Source of the DNA: Ga0077555 sp964500805
GTDB taxonomy: Bacteria; Pseudomonadota; Alphaproteobacteria; Rhizobiales; Hyphomicrobiaceae
Direction: 5' to 3'
DNA: 64,000 nucleotides
Assembly (NCBI GenBank): GCA_964500805.1
Contig: CAZCQH010000008.1
Coordinates: 1-64,000 of the forward strand
Shown here: in pieces, positions 27,345-34,403 of the stretch
How positions within the stretch are numbered: position 1 is the stretch's first letter
Layout: every line of letters starts with the position of its first letter
The notes under the pieces: generated by a model
The model's database searches: none
What the model saw: the letters and a program-made list of their open reading frames with translations, nothing else
Told to the model about the DNA's origin: nothing
Translations under genes and position numbers: made by a program

Positions 27345-29887
27345 GCAATGTGGTGGCGCACAGGGAAGAGGGCGGCGAGGCGCTGGTTCTGTTTCCCCAG
27401 TCGACCGGCCCCGAAGGGCGCGAGCGGCTGAAACGCGCCTGGGCGCAACCGGAACGGTTGGCGTTCCTGCGCGAAGTCAACAATACGCATATCGGTGTCT
27501 TGTATGTTGCGACCGGCTTCGCGTTTTTCCTCGGCGCGGGCGTACTCGCGCTGCTGATGCGCATTCAACTCGCGTATCCCGGCCTCGCTTTCCTGGATGC
27601 TGCCACCTACAACCAGTTCTTCACCATGCACGGCACGGTGATGATGTTTTTATTTGCTGTCCCGATTGTCGAGGCGTTCGCAGTCATGATCCTGCCGGCG
27701 ATGCTGGGCACGCGGGACATGCCGTTTCCATGGCTCTCCGCGTTCGGCTACTGGTGTTACGCGATCGGTGGCGCGCTGGTGTTCTCGAGCCTTTTTTTCG
27801 GTGTCGCGCCGGACGGCGGCTGGTTCATGTATCCGCCGCTCACCGGCAAGACCTATTCGCCCGGGATCAACACGGACATCTGGGTTCTGGGTCTGGGCTT
27901 CGTCGAAATCGCAGCCGTAGCCGCGGCCGTTGAACTGATTGTCGGCATCTTGAAGACACGCGCCCCTGGCATGCGACTCGGCGATATGCCCATCTTCGCC
28001 TGGTACATGCTGGTCACGGCCGGCATGATCATGATCGGAATGCCCGCCGTGATCGCGGCCGACATCTTGCTCGAGCTAGAGCGCGCCTTCAACATGCCCT
28101 TCTACGACCCTACGAAGGGCGGCGATCCACTGCTCTGGCAGCATCTGTTCTGGCTGTTCGGTCATCCTGAGGTTTACATCATCTTTCTGCCGGCGGCGGG
28201 CATGGTGTCGATGATGCTGCCCTCGCTCGCTCGTACTGAGCTGGTTGGGTACACCTGGATCGTGCTTGCGGCGATTGCCGTGGGCTTCCTCAGTTTCGGT
28301 CTGTGGGTGCACCACATGTTTACGACCGGACTGCCCCAACTTTCGCTGGCGTTTTTCTCGGCGGCAAGCTCGGCGATCGCGATCCCCATGGGCATTCAGG
28401 TTTTTGCCTGGATTGCCACTTTGTGGGACGGCACCCCGCGGCTGAGTGTGCCGATGCTATTTCTGCTTGGCTTCCTGTTGATTTTCACGATCGGCGGCTT
28501 GACCGGAGTGATGGTCGCCGCCGTGCCTTACGACTGGCAGGTGCACGACACTTACTTCGTGGTGGCGCATCTGCATTACGTGCTGATCGGGGGAATGCTG
28601 TTCCCGCTTTTCGCCGGTGTCTACTACTGGACGCCCCTCATCAGCGGCCGAATGCTGTCGGCCCGTCTCGGAAATTGGGCGTTTTGGCTGATGTTCATCG
28701 GCTTCAACGGTGCGTTCCTGCCAATGCACGTCACGGGCCTGCGGGGCATGCCACGTCGGGTCTATACATACATCGATGGCCTCGGCTGGAACTGGCTCAA
28801 CTTGATCTCGACCGTGTTTGCATTCGTATTTGCAGCCGGAGTGCTCGTTACATTCGTCGACCTCGTGCGGCACTGGTGGAGCGGGGAGAAGAGAAGCGAG
28901 AACCCGTGGGGATCGGCGTCGCTTGAATGGGTGTCTGGCAATCGCAATTACGGATTTCGCAGCATCATGCCAGTCGAGACACGTTACCCCGTTTGGGACC
29001 GGCCAACCTTGCCGGACGAGATCGAGGCTGGGCAAGGCTTCCTACCCGATGCCCCCGTTGGCCGACGTGAAGCGCTGGTCACGACTCCCATCGACGCCAT
29101 ACCCGAATACATCATCCGGCTCCCGGGGCCGGGCGCGACCCCGTTCGTCGCGGCGCTTGCGACTGCCCTCTCCCTCGCTGCCGGCACGATTGGGCTCATG
29201 ATTCCTGCGGCAGTGGGCGGTGTCATTGCGCTGGTGGCCGTGCTTGCCTGGTTGTGGTCGCGCGACGAGGCGCAGCCGCAACTGCTCGCAGATGCCGGAC
29301 GCGGACTTGCGCTTCCACTCTATGCCAACAACGCTCGGAGTGTCGGCTGCTGGGGATTGGCTGTTACACTGATTTCCGACGCTGCGGTGACGGTTGCGTT
29401 TGCCTTCGCCTACCTCTTCCTGTGGACCGCCCGTCCGACGTTGTGGCCGGTTGATGCTGCACAGCCGACCGCGCTCTGGGCGCTGTTGTGTGCACTCGCT
29501 GCAGTCGCAGCGTGGTTGCTGATCCGCGTCGCCGAGCGTCTGCTGCCGGGTGATCGCCGTACCACAACGGGCCTTTGTCTGGCCGCCTGCGCGGCAAGTG
29601 CCGCCATGAGTGTGCTGTTCGGTTACTGGTGGCTGAACGAGCACGTGCCGGACCCGACAGCGAGCAGCTACCCCGCTGCGGTCTGGGCGCTGGCTGGCTG
29701 GATCGGACTTCACGTGGCGATTGGTGCGTTCATGGCGCTGTGGTGCCTTGCACGGCTCTGGTTCGGCATGCTCGATGCCTGGCGCTGCCTCACATTGCGG
29801 ATCTGTGCGCTCTGGTGGCGCTATTCAGCTGTGAGCGCAGTAATCGGCATGACATTCTTGGCGGGATTTCCCCATGCTGTCCGATAA
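27341..29887 (+). CDS. ctaD: Cytochrome c oxidase subunit I-III fusion
   Basis: The 848-residue protein is the proton-pumping core of a heme-copper oxidase. Residues 1 to about 560 are subunit I: heme a ligand in TMHGTVMM, CuB site with the cross-linked Tyr in GHPEVYI, WVHHMFT, and the heme ligands in VVAHLHYVLIGG. The rest, to 848, has further membrane helices and reads like subunit III fused on. The type-A glutamate in GHPEV and D-channel Asp126 are kept, but the K-channel lysine is Gln353 (MGIQVF) and the D-channel asparagine (Asp+7) is Ser133. It resembles Bradyrhizobium CoxN (coxMNOP). The start overlaps coxB's stop by four bases. Confidence 0.92.
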   Translation: MSNVVAHREEGGEALVLFPQSTGPEGRERLKRAWAQPERLAFLREVNNTHIGVLYVATGFAFFLGAGVLALLMRIQLAYPGLAFLDAATYNQFFTMHGTVMMFLFAVPIVEAFAVMILPAMLGTRDMPFPWLSAFGYWCYAIGGALVFSSLFFGVAPDGGWFMYPPLTGKTYSPGINTDIWVLGLGFVEIAAVAAAVELIVGILKTRAPGMRLGDMPIFAWYMLVTAGMIMIGMPAVIAADILLELERAFNMPFYDPTKGGDPLLWQHLFWLFGHPEVYIIFLPAAGMVSMMLPSLARTELVGYTWIVLAAIAVGFLSFGLWVHHMFTTGLPQLSLAFFSAASSAIAIPMGIQVFAWIATLWDGTPRLSVPMLFLLGFLLIFTIGGLTGVMVAAVPYDWQVHDTYFVVAHLHYVLIGGMLFPLFAGVYYWTPLISGRMLSARLGNWAFWLMFIGFNGAFLPMHVTGLRGMPRRVYTYIDGLGWNWLNLISTVFAFVFAAGVLVTFVDLVRHWWSGEKRSENPWGSASLEWVSGNRNYGFRSIMPVETRYPVWDRPTLPDEIEAGQGFLPDAPVGRREALVTTPIDAIPEYIIRLPGPGATPFVAALATALSLAAGTIGLMIPAAVGGVIALVAVLAWLWSRDEAQPQLLADAGRGLALPLYANNARSVGCWGLAVTLISDAAVTVAFAFAYLFLWTARPTLWPVDAAQPTALWALLCALAAVAAWLLIRVAERLLPGDRRTTTGLCLAACAASAAMSVLFGYWWLNEHVPDPTASSYPAAVWALAGWIGLHVAIGAFMALWCLARLWFGMLDAWRCLTLRICALWWRYSAVSAVIGMTFLAGFPHAVR

Positions 29888-30245
29888 CGGTTCTACCGAA
29901 GCGCAGGCCACGCGTTCCGGCAATGCCGGGATGCTGCTTGATCCTCTATTCGGCTTTATCGTGTGGGCTGTGCACTTCCTTGTCATCTATTGCGCTAACG
30001 GTCTCGCGTGCGCTCGCGGAATCGGCGCTTCAGGTGCAGCTTTGCAAGTGACCTTCAAGTCGCTACTCATCGCGGTTACGATTCTTGCGCTCGTGGTCGT
30101 CGTTGCTCATGCAGTGATCCGCTGGCGCAGGCGGGACGCGGCGTATCCGTTTCTCTCGGATATCGCGGTCGGAAACAGCGCAATTGCTGCGGTCGGCATC
30201 GCGATGCAGATGTACCCGCTTTTGATGTTGCACCTATGCCGGTGA
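29874..30245 (+). CDS. Small membrane protein of an oxidase cluster (possible subunit IV counterpart)
   Basis: The 123-residue protein overlaps the end of ctaD by 14 bases and looks translationally coupled. It has three or so membrane segments (about residues 24-42, 57-80 and 95-118), with DPLFGFIVWAVHFLVIYCANGLACARG and a basic RWRRR loop. I do not recognise a named family, but similar small proteins with a WAxHFLxxY stretch accompany coxMNOP-like clusters, so it may be an accessory or assembly subunit. The ATG at 29874 lies within the end of ctaD. Function is inferred only from position. Confidence 0.6.
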   Translation: MLSDNGSTEAQATRSGNAGMLLDPLFGFIVWAVHFLVIYCANGLACARGIGASGAALQVTFKSLLIAVTILALVVVVAHAVIRWRRRDAAYPFLSDIAVGNSAIAAVGIAMQMYPLLMLHLCR

Positions 30246-30466
30246 TCGTAGCTGCCGCATTTTTGATGTTGGCTTCGTGCCAGGCCTTTGCGCGCGGTGT
30301 GGCGCCGCTGCCGCCGGACGCCCTATGGGGAGCATGGATCATTGAGGTTTCTGTGCTCCTGCCGATTGGTATGATGCATTGGCTTTACGGCCGTGGTGCT
30401 TTTTGGGCTGTGGCGACACGCCGGGACAGCTCGCGGCCTTTAGATGCGTCATCTTCCTCTGTTTGA
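30236..30466 (+). pseudogene. Truncated or broken ctaG-like assembly factor
   Basis: The ATG at 30236 overlaps the end of the previous gene. Its 76 codons give a signal-like start (VIVAAAFLMLASC), then ALWGAWIIEVSVLLPIGMMHWLYGRG, the N-terminal pattern of CtaG (Caa3-type oxidase assembly) proteins, which normally run well over 200 residues with several helices. After LYGRG the frame ends quickly; the following bases in another frame read GQLAAFRCVIFLCLTLAKL, as the CtaG protein would continue, before a stop. This points to a frameshifted and shortened ctaG. It could also be a real small membrane protein; I rate the CtaG reading as tentative. Confidence 0.45.
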
Positions 30467-30582
30467 CGCTGGCGAAGCTATCGACGGGGCCTCCACATGA
30501 CCGGAACCAGCCCCGGCAGCCTGCGTTCTCGCAAAAAGGCCAGCTCAGGACCCCAACATGCTGAAGACCAAGCGCACGACTT

Positions 30583-31098
30583 ATGGTCCGGTATTACTGC
30601 CCTGGAAGCGTTGCCGTGCTTGACCGGCGACGCGGCTGCTTCTGCGCAGTGCTCTCGGCTGCAACCGCTATCCTTGTGGGGTGTGGCGACGCGCAGCCGC
30701 CGAACCACCTTCGCATCGCTGATGCAGACCCGGAACGTGGTCGCGATCTCGTTCAGGCGCTAGGATGCGGTGCGTGTCATACGATTCCGCGCGTTCCCGC
30801 CGCGCGTGGTGTGGTTGGGCCACCGTTGATCGATTTTGCGCAGCGCACGATTGTCGCTGGTCACCTGCCGAATGTTCCGCGCAATCTCGTGCCGTTTCTG
30901 ATCGATCCTCCCGCCCTGCTACCCGATACGGCCATGCCGAGCCTCGGTTTGCAAGCAGCAGCGGCGCGTGATGTCGCGGCTTTCCTCTACTCGCTCGGTT
31001 CGGCCGAAACTAGCGTGCAGCCGCCGGACTTGGCTCTCGATATTGGTGCACAGCCCGCGCCGACGGCGCCGTTAGCCTCGGGAGCGGCCAGGCCCTGA
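30583..31098 (+). CDS. Monoheme cytochrome c lipoprotein
   Basis: The predicted 171-residue protein has a lipobox (AILVGC, about residue 34), so it should be anchored to the membrane. The heme motif is CGACH in LGCGACHTIPRVP (about residue 62) and the likely methionine ligand is in DTAMPSLGL. The C-terminal 40 residues are Pro/Ala-rich. I list ATG 30583; a GTG at 30616, with GGAAG upstream, would give a shorter, cleaner signal peptide. It is probably the electron carrier between Alternative Complex III and the oxidase, by position. Its end overlaps the end of actF on the other strand by 27 bases. Confidence 0.8.
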   Translation: MVRYYCPGSVAVLDRRRGCFCAVLSAATAILVGCGDAQPPNHLRIADADPERGRDLVQALGCGACHTIPRVPAARGVVGPPLIDFAQRTIVAGHLPNVPRNLVPFLIDPPALLPDTAMPSLGLQAAAARDVAAFLYSLGSAETSVQPPDLALDIGAQPAPTAPLASGAARP

Positions 31099-32124
31099 CG
31101 TTGCAGTCTCAATCGTCTGTCTGCGCTCCAGTCCCGCAGCGAACCACAGCAGCCACGCAACGCCGACGGCGAGAACTGCAGTGACGTCGGCGAGTGACGG
31201 TGGTGGCGCATGTTCGACCGGCCTGATCAGCCAAATCATGTGAGCAATGTGATGCACGAGTAGCAGTGCGCAGGCCGTCAGGATGCGCCAGCCCTGTGCC
31301 CGAGCCGGCATCAACAGCAAAAAAATTGCGGCAGCCAGTGCAGGGATCACGACGGCGAGCTTAAGCCAGCCCCAGCCGCCATGCATTCGCTCGACGTACC
31401 AGCGGGCCTCGCCGGGCAGATTGGCCATCCAGACGACAAGGAACTGTGCGAACCAGACCCAAGCCGTCAACAAGGCAAGGGTCAGCAAAGCGCGCTCCAG
31501 GCTAATCATCTCCTCGCTCGGCGGTCGCGACTGGCGTGCGACCGTGACCAGGATGGCAACTGCCAGGGCGGCCATGATCTGGCTGACGGCAAAGGCGAAC
31601 CCGAACAAGCTCGACCACCAGTACGGCTCGCGCGACATCACCCAATCAATCGTCGCCAGCGAGAATGTGGAAGCGAGCAGTGCAAGCCCAATGCCACTCA
31701 CCATCAAGTGTTGACCGCTGTGACTTACGACCCAAGCCAGTGCCGACCACGTCATCAGATAAAATGCTGCGCGCAACGTGAACCAGTCGATCGTTAGCCA
31801 TTCCCGGCGCGCCGGGGGCAAGAGTGCCGGTGTCTCCACCCACGGGTAGAGCTCGGCGAAACCGAGCGAGAGCGGCAGTGCCAGCGCGGCGATGGCCGGT
31901 ATCGTCCATGAGGCGGGCTCCAACTCGTCGCGGATCGGAGCAAGCCAGCGGTCGCCGAGCAGGTGACCGATCATCAACAGGCCAAGGCTTGCGACGCAAA
32001 GTCCTGCCAATGTGACGATGCAAAGAAACCAGCCTTCGCGCAGTTCCGGCGAGCCGAACAGAAAGCCGATGCATACGATGCCAGCTGTGACCAGTGCGGG
32101 CGCAAGCCATAGTCGGCCGGTCAT
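31072..32124 (-). CDS. actF: Alternative Complex III subunit ActF
   Basis: ActF is an integral membrane subunit of the quinol:cytochrome c oxidoreductase called Alternative Complex III, related to ActC and NrfD. The 350-residue protein has about ten membrane segments (for example LAPALVTAGIVCIGFLFG and MWLIRPVEHAPP near the C-terminus) and family pieces such as REWLTIDWFTLRAAFYLMTW, VMSREPYWWSSLFGFAFA and FLVVWMANLPGEARWYVERM. ATG 32124 overlaps actE's stop by four bases, which decides the start. It is the last gene of the act operon, and its 3' end overlaps the convergent cytochrome c gene. Confidence 0.9.
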   Translation of the reverse strand: MTGRLWLAPALVTAGIVCIGFLFGSPELREGWFLCIVTLAGLCVASLGLLMIGHLLGDRWLAPIRDELEPASWTIPAIAALALPLSLGFAELYPWVETPALLPPARREWLTIDWFTLRAAFYLMTWSALAWVVSHSGQHLMVSGIGLALLASTFSLATIDWVMSREPYWWSSLFGFAFAVSQIMAALAVAILVTVARQSRPPSEEMISLERALLTLALLTAWVWFAQFLVVWMANLPGEARWYVERMHGGWGWLKLAVVIPALAAAIFLLLMPARAQGWRILTACALLLVHHIAHMIWLIRPVEHAPPPSLADVTAVLAVGVAWLLWFAAGLERRQTIETATSGPGRSRG

Positions 32125-32579
32125 GGCGCATCGCCCTTTCCTCGCTGCTGCAAAGACTGGACATGCGCGGCAATAGCCCACCGATCCGCGGGTGGCACTC
32201 GGTCTGCCATCGGGTACATGACACCGACACCATTTGTGATCACGCGAACTGTGTGTGCGGGCGGCAGTGTTTGCAGGCGCGCGCTGCTGAATGGCGGCGG
32301 TCGCGGGAAGCCCCTGCGAACGACCGGACCATCTCCGCTTCCGTCGGCGCCGTGGCAAGGCGTGCAGAATACGTGGTAGCGCTCGGCTCCGCGTATGACG
32401 TAAGATTCGATGTGGCTTGGCGGGCCAACTAGCGCGGCATGCGCAGCACTCGTTCCGCGAGCGATTGCGCCCGTTGGCTGGTGGCCGGAATCAGTCCGCG
32501 CGATCGATGGCTTGCCCGGCTCCTGGCCGCAACTGGCCAGAAGCAGCGTCCAGCCGATCACCGTCAGACATTTCGTCAT
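32121..32579 (-). CDS. actE: Alternative Complex III subunit ActE (monoheme cytochrome c)
   Basis: ActE is the small cytochrome c lipoprotein of ACIII. The 152-residue protein starts with a lipoprotein signal (LLLASC, Cys17), has one heme motif CTPCHG near residue 72, and a likely methionine ligand in GVGVMYPMADRVPP. The layout GSGDGPVVRRGFPRPPPF after the heme site is typical of the family. ATG 32579 overlaps the stop of actD (ATGA), and its own stop overlaps the ATG of actF, so three genes are tightly coupled. Confidence 0.9.
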   Translation of the reverse strand: MTKCLTVIGWTLLLASCGQEPGKPSIARTDSGHQPTGAIARGTSAAHAALVGPPSHIESYVIRGAERYHVFCTPCHGADGSGDGPVVRRGFPRPPPFSSARLQTLPPAHTVRVITNGVGVMYPMADRVPPADRWAIAAHVQSLQQRGKGDAP

Positions 32580-33097
32580 TCAGCGACCTCGCTGATCGAA
32601 AGCGGGTTCGTTGACTGCAGGAACGCGCGAACCCGTGCCTCGTCGCCTTCGGACTTACCCACCTCGATGCTCAGGAAAAAACGATCCTGCGATGCGCGTT
32701 CAAAATTCTGCGCCTCGAATATCGGATGGTGAAGCGTGGGCAAACGGCAAAGGAACAGCATCCCGAGCAGGGTCGCTCCGCCGCCGGATAGAACTCCGAC
32801 GATCATGCTGGCAGGGATGAAGGCGGGCCAACTGTGCAGTGGTCGCCCGCCAACGTTGAGCGGGTAATCGATCGCATTCGTCCAGTATTGCAGCCAGTAT
32901 GTCCCGGCCGCGCCGGTGACGGCTGCAATGAGCGTGATAGCGGGAACAATCCACGTCTCCAGGTTCTGCAGCTTCGCAGCCTCCTGCAAGGGATAAGGCC
33001 CGTACGCTTCAATGAAGCCCAACTCACGATCCAAAGCCGTGCTTAAGGCGGCGTTTACGTCTGTTTCTCGCTCGAACTCGGCGACCAGCGCACGCAT
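32576..33097 (-). CDS. actD: Alternative Complex III subunit ActD (DUF3341)
   Basis: ActD (DUF3341) is a membrane-associated ACIII subunit with two helices and a cytoplasmic domain. The 173-residue protein has an N-terminal soluble region (ALVAEFERETDVNAALSTAL), membrane segments at about residues 60-80 (IVPAITLIAAVTGAAGTYWL) and 100-125 (FIPASMIVGVLSGGGATLLGML), and the family stretch NVGGRPLHSWPAFIP. I chose ATG 33097, with GAGGAG upstream, immediately after the end of actC; longer starts would lie inside actC and add unlike residues. Confidence 0.88.
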   Translation of the reverse strand: MRALVAEFERETDVNAALSTALDRELGFIEAYGPYPLQEAAKLQNLETWIVPAITLIAAVTGAAGTYWLQYWTNAIDYPLNVGGRPLHSWPAFIPASMIVGVLSGGGATLLGMLFLCRLPTLHHPIFEAQNFERASQDRFFLSIEVGKSEGDEARVRAFLQSTNPLSISEVAE

Positions 33098-33099
33098 GC

Positions 33100-34401
33100 C
33101 TAGCTCTCCTCGTGCCGAGTCTCGAACATGGACACAACCGGTAGGTAGCGAACGAACAAGCAGAACAGCAGAGCGAACAGGCCCACGGTGCCGAGCAGCA
33201 ACAGCCATTCATTCAAAGTCGGCGTGTAGGATCGCCCCCACAACGCGGGCAGGTAGTCGCGTTCGATGCCCCACACCACGATGGAGTACCTGTCGAGCCA
33301 CACGCCGATCATAACGCCGAGAGCGGTCGTTGAGCCGATCACCAGGTTTAGCCGCGCTCGCTGCGACCATAGGATTTGGGGTGCGATGACGATGAGCGCG
33401 ATCGCGCTCCAATACGTCCACGCTCCACTCCCAACAAAGCGGTAGAACGTTGCCGTCCGCGTGTAACCGTCAGACAGGGTGGCGACAAAGATCTCCCCCC
33501 CGTAGAGATAGGCGGCGACCAAGACGTTTGCGAGCAGCAGGTACGAGATTAGATGCACGTCTTGATCATCTATGTACTGGTGCAAATCGAACATGTGACG
33601 CAACAAGAGAGCCGCGAACAGCACTGTAGCCAATCCGCTCGCCAGTCCTGTGATCACGAAGTGCAGGGGTTGCCGAGTCTCATGCCAGTCTGGCACCAAT
33701 GTTGACGCGAACTCAAAAGCGACGGCACTTTGCAGCACGAGGACCAACGGCAGCACCATGCCGGCCACTAAGCGATAGGCGCGCTGATGGTAAGCCCACT
33801 GCCGCGAAGATCCGTGCCAACCCAGGGCAAATAATCCGTACACGCGCTTTACTGTAGGGCGCTGTGCCCGATCCCGCAGCGTTGCCAGATCTGGAATGAG
33901 CCCGACGTACCAGAGCAGCGTCGTGATGACGATGTGGGTGCTGATTGCCCAAAAATCCCAGGTGAGGGGGCTGCGAAACTGTGGCCATACTTGGAACGTC
34001 GAAGGATAGGGGAACAGCCAATAGAATAGCTCGGGACGGCCGAGATGGATGATCGGGAAAAATCCGGCCGCGATCGCCGCGAACAGCGCGAGCGCTTCGG
34101 CAAAGCGGTTGACGGAGGTGCGCAGCCCGTGACGTCGCAGCACCAGAATCGAGGCGAAGAGACTGGCGCCATTCGCGATGCCGATCCACCAGACATAGTT
34201 GGTCAGATCGAAACCCCAAACAAACGGCAGGTTATTGCCCCATATGCCTAGTCCGGACCAGAATAACCAGATCAACGACAACAAGAGTGTGATGAGCCCG
34301 ACGGTTGCGGCCAGTACGGCCAGCCACCAGCGCCAGCTTGTGCGCGGCCGCAGAGGAATTTCGGCAATCGTTCTGGTGGAAGGCACTGTCTCTGCGGTCA
34401 T
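33100..34401 (-). CDS. actC: Alternative Complex III subunit ActC (NrfD-like)
   Basis: ActC is the quinone-interacting integral membrane subunit of ACIII, in the NrfD/PsrC family. The 433-residue protein has about ten membrane helices. Typical stretches are FVWGFDLTNYVWWIGIANGASLFASI, HLGRPELFYWLFPYPSTFQVWPQFRSPLTWDFWAISTHI and WLDRYSIVVWGIERDYLP. I chose ATG 34401 because GGAG lies five bases upstream; GTG 34407 is the alternative and would overlap actB's stop by four bases. It lies between actB and actD. Confidence 0.93.
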   Translation of the reverse strand: MTAETVPSTRTIAEIPLRPRTSWRWWLAVLAATVGLITLLLSLIWLFWSGLGIWGNNLPFVWGFDLTNYVWWIGIANGASLFASILVLRRHGLRTSVNRFAEALALFAAIAAGFFPIIHLGRPELFYWLFPYPSTFQVWPQFRSPLTWDFWAISTHIVITTLLWYVGLIPDLATLRDRAQRPTVKRVYGLFALGWHGSSRQWAYHQRAYRLVAGMVLPLVLVLQSAVAFEFASTLVPDWHETRQPLHFVITGLASGLATVLFAALLLRHMFDLHQYIDDQDVHLISYLLLANVLVAAYLYGGEIFVATLSDGYTRTATFYRFVGSGAWTYWSAIALIVIAPQILWSQRARLNLVIGSTTALGVMIGVWLDRYSIVVWGIERDYLPALWGRSYTPTLNEWLLLLGTVGLFALLFCLFVRYLPVVSMFETRHEES

Positions 34402-34403
34402 GC

